From Paraburkholderia phenazinium (GTDB lineage: Bacteria; Pseudomonadota; Gammaproteobacteria; Burkholderiales; Burkholderiaceae), in assembly GCF_900142845.1 (NCBI RefSeq), contig NZ_FSRU01000001.1, positions 372,001 to 436,000 on the forward strand: a DNA stretch of 64,000 nucleotides, in the 5' to 3' direction. The notes beneath the pieces are model-generated. The model ran no database searches. It saw only the letters and a list, made by a program, of their open reading frames with translations, and was not told the origin of the DNA. Positions within the stretch are counted from its first letter, which is position 1. Every line of letters begins with the position of its first letter. The position numbers and the translations under genes are program-made. Positions 26,427 through 34,500 of this stretch are shown one piece after another.

Positions 26427-27862
26427 GTGAATTTCTCCGTACCGGGCACTATATCAACGGCGAGTGGTATGCCGGCGCCGAGACCTATCCCGTTTCCAAT
26501 CCCGCCACGGGCGAGTTGATTGCCCATGTCGCCAGGGGCGGCGCGGCGGAAACTGCGCAGGCGATCGCCGCGGCAGAGCGCGCTTATCCGGCATGGCGCG
26601 CGTTGACCGCGAAGGAACGCGGCGCGCGCGTGAAGCGCTGGGGCGAACTGATGCTCGAGAACCGCGATGCATTGGCGGAATTGATGTCGCGCGAACAGGG
26701 CAAGCCGCTTGCCGAAGCGCGCGGCGAAGTGGGCTATGCGGCGAGCTTCTTCGAATGGTTCGCCGAAGAGGCGAAGCGAGCCTATGGCGACGTGATTCCG
26801 AGCCCGAATCCAAAGGCGAAGATCATCGTGACGCGTGAGCCGGTTGGCGTGGTGGCCGCCATCACGCCGTGGAATTTCCCGCTGGCGATGATTACGCGCA
26901 AGGCCGGTCCGGCGCTCGCGGCAGGCTGCACGATGGTGCTCAAGCCGTCTGAAGAAACCCCGTTGTCGGCGTTTGCGCTGGCGGTGCTGGCCGAGCGTGC
27001 GGGGATTCCGGCGGGCGTATTCAACATCGTGTCCGGCGATGCCGTGGCGATTGGCGGCGCCTTGACGGCATCGTCCGTGGTTCGCAAGTTATCGTTCACC
27101 GGTTCGACGCGGGTGGGCAAGCTGCTCGCGAAGCAATCCGCGGATACGCTCAAGAAGCTCTCGCTCGAACTCGGCGGTAATGCGCCCTTCATCGTGTTCG
27201 ACGATGCGGATATCGACGCCGCCGTTCAGGGCGCGATGGCTTCGAAGTTTCGCAACACCGGCCAGACCTGTGTGTGCGTGAATCGCTTCTACGTGCAGGA
27301 CGGCGTTTACGACGCGTTCACCCAGGCGCTGACGCAGGCGGTGCAGAAGATGCGTGTGGGTAACGCGCTTGAGGGCGAAGTCGAGCAGGGACCGCTGATC
27401 AACGCTGCTGCGTTGAAGAAAGTGGAGACCCATGTTGCCGATGCCTTGCAGAAGGGCGCCAAGGTGTTGACGGGCGGCAAGCGTCACGCGCTGGGTGGCA
27501 CGTTCTATGAGCCGACGGTGCTGGTCGACGCGTCGAAGTCGATGCTGATCGCTGCAGAGGAAACGTTTGGCCCGGTTGCTGCCTGCTTCCGTTTCAAGAC
27601 TGAGGAAGAAGCGATCGCTGCCGCCAACGACACGCCGTTCGGCCTGTCCGCGTACTTCTATACGCGCGATCTCGGCCGCGCGTGGCGCGTGTCCGAGGCG
27701 TTGGAAAGCGGCATGGTGGCCGTCAACGAAGGCATCCTCTCCACCGAAGTGGCGCCGTTTGGCGGCGTGAAGGAATCGGGCCTGGGCCGTGAAGGTTCGA
27801 AGTATGGGCTCGACGAGTACATGGAACTGAAGTACACGATGATGGGCGGTCTCGGCCGCTGA
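26423..27862 (+). CDS. NAD(P)-dependent aldehyde dehydrogenase, succinate-semialdehyde dehydrogenase-like
   Basis: 479 residues, typical of the GabD/SSADH branch. Motifs: ITPWNFPLAMITRKAGPALAAG (catalytic Asn), cofactor loop FTGSTRVGKLL, general base Glu in LSLELGGNAPF, and nucleophile Cys in NTGQTCVCVNRF, followed by the second Cys two residues on, as in redox-sensitive SSADHs. The C-terminal FGGVKESGLGREGSKYG is conserved. It oxidises an aldehyde to the acid. Next to fae and an aldo/keto reductase it may act on a different aldehyde than succinate semialdehyde, so I leave the symbol empty. Confidence 0.88.
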   Translation: MSEFLRTGHYINGEWYAGAETYPVSNPATGELIAHVARGGAAETAQAIAAAERAYPAWRALTAKERGARVKRWGELMLENRDALAELMSREQGKPLAEARGEVGYAASFFEWFAEEAKRAYGDVIPSPNPKAKIIVTREPVGVVAAITPWNFPLAMITRKAGPALAAGCTMVLKPSEETPLSAFALAVLAERAGIPAGVFNIVSGDAVAIGGALTASSVVRKLSFTGSTRVGKLLAKQSADTLKKLSLELGGNAPFIVFDDADIDAAVQGAMASKFRNTGQTCVCVNRFYVQDGVYDAFTQALTQAVQKMRVGNALEGEVEQGPLINAAALKKVETHVADALQKGAKVLTGGKRHALGGTFYEPTVLVDASKSMLIAAEETFGPVAACFRFKTEEEAIAAANDTPFGLSAYFYTRDLGRAWRVSEALESGMVAVNEGILSTEVAPFGGVKESGLGREGSKYGLDEYMELKYTMMGGLGR

Positions 27863-27890
27863 GCGTCGTCGTCGTACTAGCGGCAAGAAC

Positions 27891-27933
27891 GGTCCGCTTC
27901 GCGTTGTACAGTTGTACACGCGCGAAGCGGACC
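27891..27933. other. Long perfect hairpin after the aldehyde dehydrogenase
   Basis: A 13-bp perfect stem, GGTCCGCTTCGCG (27891-27903) with CGCGAAGCGGACC (27921-27933), surrounds a 17-base loop containing two TGTACA palindromes. No T-run follows on either strand. It sits between two convergent genes and probably serves as a transcript end for both. Confidence 0.6.
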
Positions 27934-27959
27934 ACGCAGCATTGCGCGCAATCCTCCGC

Positions 27960-28493
27960 TCAGAAATTGACCGCCTTGTTTCCTGCTACGGGAAACGCCG
28001 CATCAAGCACCGAACGGAGCAGCCTGGTATGCGTTTCACCCGCGTCCAGGACGATCAGATTGTCGGCGAACGCCGTGTCGACGGAGAGATCTTCGTTGAG
28101 GATAGCCTGCAGCGCCGCTTCCGATGAAACAAACACCACATCCCGATCAGCCTGGTCTTCGGAGGTCACGTCAGGTGGCTCCGGCGTAATGTCCGGATCG
28201 AATCCAGCTTCAGTGGCGTGAAAAAATCCCCACGTGCCGATTTCGATCAGGAGGACGTAGAAATCAGGTAGCGCCATCAAACGACCGACCGGCAGCGAAG
28301 CTTCCAGCCGGGCTTGCAAGCCCTTAAGTGCCTCGATGGCCGCCATGCGCAGCTTCATGTTGCTTAACGCGCCGTCAACCGCCGTTTCCGGCAGCACGCC
28401 GACGTCCATGGCTTCTCGCGTCGCAACGGCCACCGTGAGCGCATGAGGGTGCCCAATATTAAACTCGATCTTCAATTCGCAGATTGCGCACAT
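27960..28493 (-). CDS. Conserved hypothetical protein downstream of the alkylsulfatase
   Basis: 177 residues, unrecognised. The N-terminus has a CxxC-like MCAICELKIEFNIGHPHALTVAVA, but only these two cysteines occur. The middle is helical (SNMKLRMAAIEALKGLQARL), with a hydrophobic stretch LPDFYVLLIEIGTWGFF that is too polar for a membrane helix. The C-terminal half is acidic. It starts 33 bases after the sulfatase stop, same strand, so it is co-transcribed and may support that enzyme, but no function can be given. Confidence 0.6.
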   Translation of the reverse strand: MCAICELKIEFNIGHPHALTVAVATREAMDVGVLPETAVDGALSNMKLRMAAIEALKGLQARLEASLPVGRLMALPDFYVLLIEIGTWGFFHATEAGFDPDITPEPPDVTSEDQADRDVVFVSSEAALQAILNEDLSVDTAFADNLIVLDAGETHTRLLRSVLDAAFPVAGNKAVNF

Positions 28494-28526
28494 CTTTTCG
28501 GTTCCGTGTTGAGTGCCACAGGCCTG

Positions 28527-30581
28527 TTACGGCGTGACGATGTTGAACCAGAAGTCGAAATTGTCGAGCCAGGATACGAATTCACCCAGTTTCGGCGTGC
28601 TGCCGGTAATCTTGGTTTTACCGGCCATCACCAGTTTTTCCATGGATGTATTGCCCATCATGACTTCGTTGAGATCCGCGCGCGTCATGGTGACCGACGC
28701 GTCCGCACTATCCGACGTCTTGCCTTTGGAATAATGAAGCGCGGAATTTTCGACGCCGACCACGTAGTTTTCGTTCGTGTCGGTCATCACGAAGTTGAAG
28801 GTAATGGATTTGCCGGCCGCGCGCGTGCCGTTCAGGCGAACACCCTGATAGTCCAGGAACATTTCCAGCGGCATGGCTTTGATGGTGTCCGGGCTTTGCG
28901 AACTGCCGAACGGGACCTTATGCACACCGTTGCGTAACTCCATGGCGCCGGTGAGATAGAAATTGCGCCATGGCGCCGATTCTGCCTGGTAGCCCATCTG
29001 TTCGTACGCATCGGCGAGCATGTGCTTGGCTGCCACATTCTGCGGATCGGCAAACACAACGTGGTTCACCACTTCGGCAACCCAACGATATTCACCTCTG
29101 TCGTAGTAATGCTGGGCTTTCTGCAGCACCGCGGCCGAGCCACCCATAAACTCGACATAGCGCTTGCCGTTTTCGACAGGCGGTAGCCGGTGGAGATTGG
29201 CCGGCACACCGTCGAAGAAGCCGAGTCGCAGGTTGTATTGCGCCACCAGGTCATGGAACACCGTCCCGTAGTAACTGCGGCAATACCAGTGTTTCGCGAG
29301 ACTGTCGGGCAAGCGCACGGTCTCTGCGATTTCGAGTGGCGTGAATCCCGTATTGGCAAGGCGCATGGTCTGGTCGTGCAAATACCGGTACATGTCGCGT
29401 TGCGCTTTCAGGAAGGCGACGATGCGCTCGTTACCCCATGTTGGCCAGTAATGCGAAGCAAACAGCACTTCCATTTCGCCACCGAACATGTCGATGGCAG
29501 CCTGGAGGTATTTCGACCAGAGCAAGGCGTCCCGAACCTTGGCGCCGCGCAACGTGTAGAGGTTATGCAGTGTGTGAGTAGCATCCTCCGCGGCGCAGAA
29601 CGCCTTGAACTTCGGGATGTAGAACATGAACTCGGACGGCGCTTCGGATTCCGGCGCCATGATGACGGTCATGTCGACGCCATCCAGCGTCAGTTTCTGG
29701 CCCGTCGTGGTTGCAAAGTCGGTCGGCGTGATGAGTGTGATGGCGCCAATGGACGTTGTTTTGCCCAGGCCGCCGTCGACTACCCCAGTGGGGTTGCGCG
29801 GCAGCAGATTGCCGTACATATAGGCGGCCCGCCGGCTCATCGCGTTCCCGGCGATCACGTTTTCGCCGACCGCCGCTTCAGTGAAACCCGCCGGTGCGTA
29901 GATTTTTATCTTGCCCGATTTGATATCGGCTTCGTCGACGATCCCGCGAATGCCGCCGTAGTGGTCCGCGTGGCTATGCGTGTAAATGACGTGGGTAATT
30001 GGCCGGTCACCGAGATGCGGAACGACCAGTTGCTTCCAGACCACCACTGAGGCGTCTTCGGTCATCAGCGGGTCAATCACAATCCAGCCGGTATCGCCGC
30101 GGATAATGCTCATTACCGACAGGTCATAACCGCGAACCTGCCATATTCCATCCACGACTTCAAAAAGGCCGTGATTCATATTCAGTTTGGCATTACGCCA
30201 TAAACTGGGATTAACTGAATCAGGTGCATTATTATCAGGGCCGCCGCTAATAAAGGCGAATTGACCCAGGTCCCAGGCGGCGCCGCCTTTTGAACTGGGA
30301 ATAATGCCGGGATCGGGCAGAGTGGCAATGAGTCCGCGCGTAGCGTCCTGGAAGTCCTGAGTATCGTCAAATGCGAGCTGATTGGCATAAACCGCGTTCG
30401 CGTCACGGGTGGCCTTGGTGGGCGGCTTTGCGCCGGTACCCGTCGCTTTCGGGCTTGCTGGGTTTTGGGCGAGCGCTTCGCCTACGACGGTGCCGAAGCC
30501 CGTCGCGATACCGACGGTTGCAACACCTTTTAGAAAATCACGACGTTTAGTAGCGGAAGCCGGATTATTTTCGTCGGACAT
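28527..30581 (-). CDS. Alkylsulfatase (SdsA1/BDS1-type, metallo-beta-lactamase fold) with Tat signal
   Basis: 684 residues. A twin-arginine signal (KRRDFLKGVATVGIATGFGT) directs export of the folded enzyme to the periplasm. The metallo-beta-lactamase domain has the zinc motif THSHADH near residue 203 (YTHSHADHYGGIRG), with further ligands in the AAEDATHTLHN and FASHYWPTWG blocks. A dimerisation/linker helical region follows, then a C-terminal SCP-2-like lipid-binding domain (FNFVMTDTNENYVVGVENSALH). It hydrolyses alkyl sulfates such as SDS to alcohol and sulfate. Length (~650-690) matches SdsA1. A GGAGGTAG ribosome-binding site precedes the ATG. The 177-aa hypothetical downstream shares the transcript. 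Confidence 0.93.
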   Translation of the reverse strand: MSDENNPASATKRRDFLKGVATVGIATGFGTVVGEALAQNPASPKATGTGAKPPTKATRDANAVYANQLAFDDTQDFQDATRGLIATLPDPGIIPSSKGGAAWDLGQFAFISGGPDNNAPDSVNPSLWRNAKLNMNHGLFEVVDGIWQVRGYDLSVMSIIRGDTGWIVIDPLMTEDASVVVWKQLVVPHLGDRPITHVIYTHSHADHYGGIRGIVDEADIKSGKIKIYAPAGFTEAAVGENVIAGNAMSRRAAYMYGNLLPRNPTGVVDGGLGKTTSIGAITLITPTDFATTTGQKLTLDGVDMTVIMAPESEAPSEFMFYIPKFKAFCAAEDATHTLHNLYTLRGAKVRDALLWSKYLQAAIDMFGGEMEVLFASHYWPTWGNERIVAFLKAQRDMYRYLHDQTMRLANTGFTPLEIAETVRLPDSLAKHWYCRSYYGTVFHDLVAQYNLRLGFFDGVPANLHRLPPVENGKRYVEFMGGSAAVLQKAQHYYDRGEYRWVAEVVNHVVFADPQNVAAKHMLADAYEQMGYQAESAPWRNFYLTGAMELRNGVHKVPFGSSQSPDTIKAMPLEMFLDYQGVRLNGTRAAGKSITFNFVMTDTNENYVVGVENSALHYSKGKTSDSADASVTMTRADLNEVMMGNTSMEKLVMAGKTKITGSTPKLGEFVSWLDNFDFWFNIVTP

Positions 30582-31299
30582 ACACCTACCTCCAGATTTA
30601 CCGGATATCCCACGGGCGAATGCCGATGCGGGTTTATTGCGGACGCCAGGCCCTGCGGCGACCGTGCTTAATCGTATGCTAACGTTGGATAATCTGCAAT
30701 AACCTATAACCTGTGACTATTTCGATTAACGTGATTAATTGATCGAGTGTTGCATCTGGAAAAATAATAATCGAAATGGGTTTTGCTTCAGATTAGCGGG
30801 TTCTCGTCGAATGAGACGACTGGGGCGGCATGCACGGTTGCCTTGCCCGGCGGCATGTGTCGCCGGTGGCGGCTGAACCCCGGCTCCCTGCTTGCGCCCG
30901 AAGCCTGAGACCGATCCTCAGCAACACGGGGCGCTCGATCGTAGGCTGGGTTGTCCTTCGGTCACGAGGTAGACGTCGTCGACTCTATCGGACGAGCGTC
31001 AATACGTCTCTATCTGACGGATAACTCCGCGTCGTGTGTCGACGTGGGAGTGGCTGTTGTCATGAGGTATCCGATTCAGTAGTAGGAAAAATCCCACTCA
31101 AATAAGAATCGTCCTAGGTACTTAGGACTCGCGAATCCATACCATTTAGTTGCGCCTGAACGAAAGGCCAATGGTTCAAAACAAAGACCGCCATTTTCCG
31201 GCGATGAACCTTGGAGCGCCCAGGGGCGACGGCGCGTCGTACCGAACACGAATTCGCCTTTGACTATCAAGAACGTTATTTACTCATTGGAGCAGCAAA
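30582..31299. other. Intergenic region upstream of the fimbrial operon
   Basis: 718 bases between divergent genes. Short plus-strand frames exist around 30,830 but have an arginine-rich, non-protein look. The segment 30,700-30,800 is AT-rich and probably holds the sulfatase promoter. A cluster of RcsB-like and palindromic motifs lies at 31,083-31,128 (separate entry). Confidence 0.5.
31083..31128. promoter_or_regulatory. RcsB-box-like and palindromic operator cluster upstream of the pilin gene
   Basis: TAAGAATCGTCCTA at 31103-31116 matches the enterobacterial RcsAB box TAAGAATATTCCTA at 12 of 14 positions. A weaker copy (TAGGAAAAATCCCA, reverse orientation) is at 31083-31096. The near-palindrome GTCCTAGGTACTTAGGAC occupies 31111-31128. 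They lie 170-215 bases before the pilin start. Binding by a LuxR/RcsB-type regulator is inference. Confidence 0.45.
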
Positions 31300-31872
31300 A
31301 TGAAATCATTCCTCCCCGCAATGGCCATCGTAACGGGCGGTCTGTTGGGCGTTGCATCGCTTGGCGCACACGCAGCTGACGGCACGATCACTTTCACTGG
31401 CACCGTGTCCAACACCACGTGCTCGATTAACGGTGCGGCTTCGGGGTCGCCGGCCGATCTGTCGGTCACGTTGCCGACGGTGTCCGCCGGCACGCTGGCG
31501 TCGCAAGGCGCTGTAGCCGGTACGTCGAGCCCGACCCAAATGGTGCTGGCACTGAGCGGCTGCACGGGCGAAGCGACCAAGGCGGTAGCCGCCTTCGAAA
31601 ACGGCCCGACCGTCGACCAGACCACCGGCAACCTGTCCAACCAGACCGCTGTGGGTTCGGGCGGCGCCGGCAAGGTTGAAGTCCGTCTCCTGAACGCCTC
31701 GCTTCTGCCGATCAACATCACGACCGGCGCGAACAACGACATCGCCAACAACGGCGCGACGATTACCGGCGGCAACGCCAACCTGAAGTATTTCGCTCAG
31801 TACTACTCGACTGGCACGGCCACTCCCGGCGCAGTGAACACGTCGGTGCAATACACGATGCAATACCAGTAA
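31300..31872 (+). CDS. Type 1 fimbrial major subunit
   Basis: 190 residues. A signal peptide (MKSFLPAMAIVTGGLLGVASLGAHA) is cut before ADGTITF. The mature pilin has the Ig-like fimbrial fold with the conserved disulfide cysteines in NTTCSING and LSGCTGEA, and the C-terminal beta-zipper TSVQYTMQYQ, with penultimate tyrosine region, used in chaperone binding and donor-strand exchange. It would polymerise into a chaperone-usher fimbria through the outer membrane. A TTGGAGCAG ribosome-binding site precedes it, and a strong terminator follows immediately, giving the usual excess of pilin over chaperone and usher. Confidence 0.92.
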   Translation: MKSFLPAMAIVTGGLLGVASLGAHAADGTITFTGTVSNTTCSINGAASGSPADLSVTLPTVSAGTLASQGAVAGTSSPTQMVLALSGCTGEATKAVAAFENGPTVDQTTGNLSNQTAVGSGGAGKVEVRLLNASLLPINITTGANNDIANNGATITGGNANLKYFAQYYSTGTATPGAVNTSVQYTMQYQ

Positions 31873-31882
31873 GCCGAAGGCT

Positions 31883-31911
31883 AAGGCGTTCGCGTAAGCG
31901 AACGCCTTTTT
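31883..31911 (+). terminator. Terminator/attenuator between pilin and chaperone genes
   Basis: An 11-bp stem (AAGGCGTTCGC, GTAA loop, GCGAACGCCTT) is followed by TTT. Its position 11 bases after the pilin stop and before a same-strand chaperone suggests partial termination that sets subunit stoichiometry. Confidence 0.88.
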
Positions 31912-31951
31912 AACGGCCAATTTTCAAGATTATTTTCAAAAGGTGAATGTG

Positions 31952-32692
31952 ATGAAGCTGGGTCGAATTGCTCTAGGAATCGGTTTTGCCTGTGCGCTGC
32001 TGGCAGGCAACGCAGATGCAAGCGTGACGATTGGCGGCACGCGCGTGGTGTATCCGCTTGACCAACGCGAAGTCACGGTCAAGCTCGATAACGACAGTGC
32101 GGCGCCTTCGCTGGTTCAGGTCTGGATGGACGACGGTCACCCGGACGCAAAACCCGGCGACATCAAGGTGCCCTTCGTGATCACGCCGCCGATCTTCCGG
32201 ATGGACGCGAAGAAGTCGCAGACGCTGCGTGTCATCTATAGCGGCGAAGCCTTGCCGACCGATCGCGAATCCGTGTACTGGCTCAACGTGCTCGATATTC
32301 CGCCCAAGGTGGCCGGCACAACCGACGCCAACACCTTGCAGCTCGCCTATCGCACGCGCATCAAAGTGTTCGTGCGTCCCGCGAAGCTGCCTGGCAAACC
32401 TGAAGACGCGCCGGCTCAATTGACCTGGAAGGTCGCGGCGGCGTCCGACGGAAAAGGCCAGGCGGTAAGCGTGTCGAATCCGACGCCGTACTACGTGTCG
32501 TTTAGCGAAGTGGATGTCGAAAGCGGCGGTCACACGTACAAGAACGAAAAGGGCGGCATGGTGGCCCCCCACGCGACGGAGGTGCTTCCCGTCGCACAGA
32601 TGAACGCAGTCTCGGCAGGCGCGAAGGTTCACTACACCGCGATCAGCGATTTCGGCGGCGCCATGAACGGCGACGCGACGCTCGCCCAATAG
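31952..32692 (+). CDS. Periplasmic fimbrial chaperone (PapD/FimC-like)
   Basis: 246 residues with signal peptide (MKLGRIALGIGFACALLAGNADA, cut before SVTIGG). Two Ig-like domains are present. Conserved features include GGTRVVYPLDQREVTVKL, the YWLNVLDIPP block of PapD-like chaperones, and the subunit-anchoring basic residues (Arg of GGTRVVY; Lys in LAYRTRIKVFVRP). It binds pilins by donor-strand complementation and delivers them to the usher. The start at 31952 (AAAGGTG ribosome-binding site) is preferred over a GTG three codons upstream. Confidence 0.92.
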   Translation: MKLGRIALGIGFACALLAGNADASVTIGGTRVVYPLDQREVTVKLDNDSAAPSLVQVWMDDGHPDAKPGDIKVPFVITPPIFRMDAKKSQTLRVIYSGEALPTDRESVYWLNVLDIPPKVAGTTDANTLQLAYRTRIKVFVRPAKLPGKPEDAPAQLTWKVAAASDGKGQAVSVSNPTPYYVSFSEVDVESGGHTYKNEKGGMVAPHATEVLPVAQMNAVSAGAKVHYTAISDFGGAMNGDATLAQ

Positions 32693-32825
32693 ACCGCAGC
32701 AGTTAGTCGGTCGGGCGGCAGCCTTCCGCCCATAGACAACCCTTTACTGCACATAGCGTGCGTTGCACAGGCAACGCACAGGGACAACGCACGCCTGTTG
32801 CAAAACGTTTGAAGCCAGTCAGATC

Positions 32826-33695
32826 ATGAAACTCTCACCTCGTCATCCTTCGCATGCTCGCACCAGTGCGGTGTCTGGTCCGTTCGGCCTGAATCCGGTA
32901 ACGGCAGTTGTCCTGACCGTTTTCGCGGTGATGGGCGGCGTCCAGTCGGCGAGCGTGATTGCATCCGAAAGCGGTAGCGGCAACGCCGCCGTGTCGTTCG
33001 ATTCGACGTTTCTCCGTACCGACCCGAACCAGACCGTGGACGTCGCGCGTTTCGCACGCGGCAACATGGTTTCGCCGGGCGTGTACTCGGTCGACGTCTG
33101 GGTGAACGACATCCGCGTGGCGCGGCAGGATGTGCGTTTCGTGGCAGCGCGCGAAGGCGAAACCGCGCGCCCGTGTTTCAGCCGCAAGATGCTGGAGACA
33201 CTCGGTGTGGATTTCGCCAAGGTGGGTGGAGATGCAGGCAAGGACGCGGCCGCAGACGTGGCGGACGCGAAGGCGAATGGCAACCCTGCCTCTGGCGCCG
33301 CCGATGCGGGCGAGTGTATCGACCTGGCTGCCACCGTACCGGACGCGAGCATCGACTTCGACTTCTCGGAGCAGAAGCTGACGCTGACGGTGCCGCAGAA
33401 GTACATGCGCAACGCGGCGCGCGGCTATGTGCCGCCGGAGATGTGGGAACAGGGCGTGAACGCGGGCTTCGTGAGCTATGACGCGAATACCTATCACACC
33501 GACAGCGCGGGCATCAATTCGACGCAGAGCTATCTGGGTCTCAACGCGGGCGTGAACATCGGCGGATGGCATTTCCGTCATCAGTCGTCGATCACCTCGA
33601 CGTCCGGACAAGAGACGCAATTTGACAACATCGCGACTTACGTCCAGCACGGTTATTTTACGAAATTTTCATGCGTACACTCGGCAACCGGGTAA
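32826..33695 (+). pseudogene. Fimbrial usher (FimD-like), truncated at the island junction
   Basis: 289 codons remain, whereas ushers run to about 830. The remnant has a signal-like hydrophobic N-terminus, the usher N-terminal domain (FDSTFLRTDPNQTVDVARFARGNMVSPGVYSVDVWVN) and the first strands of the beta-barrel (GLNAGVNIGGWHFRHQSSI, FDNIATYVQ). An alanine/aspartate-rich insert (DAGKDAAADVADAKANGNPA) sits in the N-terminal domain. After codon CAG ending at 33647 the usher match stops abruptly and the frame runs into foreign sequence (HGYFTKFSCVHSATG) to a stop at 33693. Plug, middle and C-terminal domains are missing from the window. The operon therefore cannot export fimbriae unless another usher serves it. 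Confidence 0.88.
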
Positions 33696-34284
33696 GTGAT
33701 AGCGGTCGTCGTCGGAACGGCTTATAGGACGGCGCGTTTAGCACCGAGGGTGACGTTCCTATCCCGACAACGCGCACGGAAACGTAAACCTACGCCGACA
33801 GGCGCAATTTGCAGCAAAACGTAAACTCAATCCATGACGTTCCGCCATCAGCTTGCCATGGAAATGTACACCGAAGGCTCCTGTCCGTTTTTTGGCGTAA
33901 TTTTGCGCCTTTGAACACGCCCAGCCACAAGCCAGCGCTGTCCTTTCTCAACAAGGCTAGCATCTGGGATTTGCCGAAAGTCGCACACCACCACGGACGT
34001 TTCAACCCGGTCCGTGAGTGCGGTGAATATGACACCGCCATTCCGTCCGCGACTGCGGATGGCTGCGACGCGCAACTCGTAAGAAGTGACGGTCATATGC
34101 GAATGAACCTCCCAGAGGCCGCCAGCTGTTCATCAATCATCCTGTACAGCTTACGTTGCGTCAGTAGCTCTTTGACTCTCTCTCCGAGCTGCGTTCTACT
34201 CTTCCATCGCCTTCAGGCGTTGTTCCGGCTTGCTCTTTGCCGACACCCATGCGTCTGACTACTGCATCGTCAGTGCGGTCAGCG
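33696..34284. other. Non-coding left end of the island
   Basis: About 590 bases between the usher break and the recombinase operon. No supported ORF. AACGTAAAC occurs twice (33781-33789, 33818-33826) and again on the other side of the recombinase operon at 42851-42859. The GC-rich-flanked palindromic stretch GGCGTAATTTTGCGCC is at 33892-33907. Such subterminal sites would suit recombinase binding, but this is inference. Confidence 0.45.
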
Positions 34285-34500
34285 TCACCGGCGCCTGCTT
34301 CGACCTTTCGAGTTGCCACCCCCCTTCGCAACCAACTGCTTGTCCATCGAGATAAGAAGCTCGTTGAGCTTGGGATTCTGTCTAAACGCTGCCCGGTCGA
34401 ACCCGTTCCGGTGCAATCTCGGAACGGTTGAGCTTGCCAGCGCGGATGTAGTCCATCCAATCGTTTGCTGTTTGCCGTTCAGATTTTCACTCTTCGTCAT
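34285..34500 (-). CDS. Small basic protein, last gene of the recombinase operon
   Basis: 71 residues (MTKSENLNGKQQTIGWTTSA ... SKGRSRRR at the C-terminus). It is not recognised. It is strongly basic at the end, with a helical stretch FRQNPKLNELLISMDKQLV; this could be a DNA-binding accessory factor. Its ATG lies inside the last codons of the upstream recombinase gene (14-base overlap), which argues that it is translated and coupled to it. By analogy with accessory proteins of multi-recombinase elements (such as TnpC of Tn554) it may guide recombination; that is inference only. Confidence 0.55.
   Translation of the reverse strand: MTKSENLNGKQQTIGWTTSALASSTVPRLHRNGFDRAAFRQNPKLNELLISMDKQLVAKGGGNSKGRSRRR

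Noticed and set aside
34161..34460. Minus-strand frame of 99 codons at the end of the recombinase operon
   Set aside because: It overlaps the better-supported 71-residue basic protein in another frame; that one has a start overlapping the recombinase stop and a more protein-like sequence.
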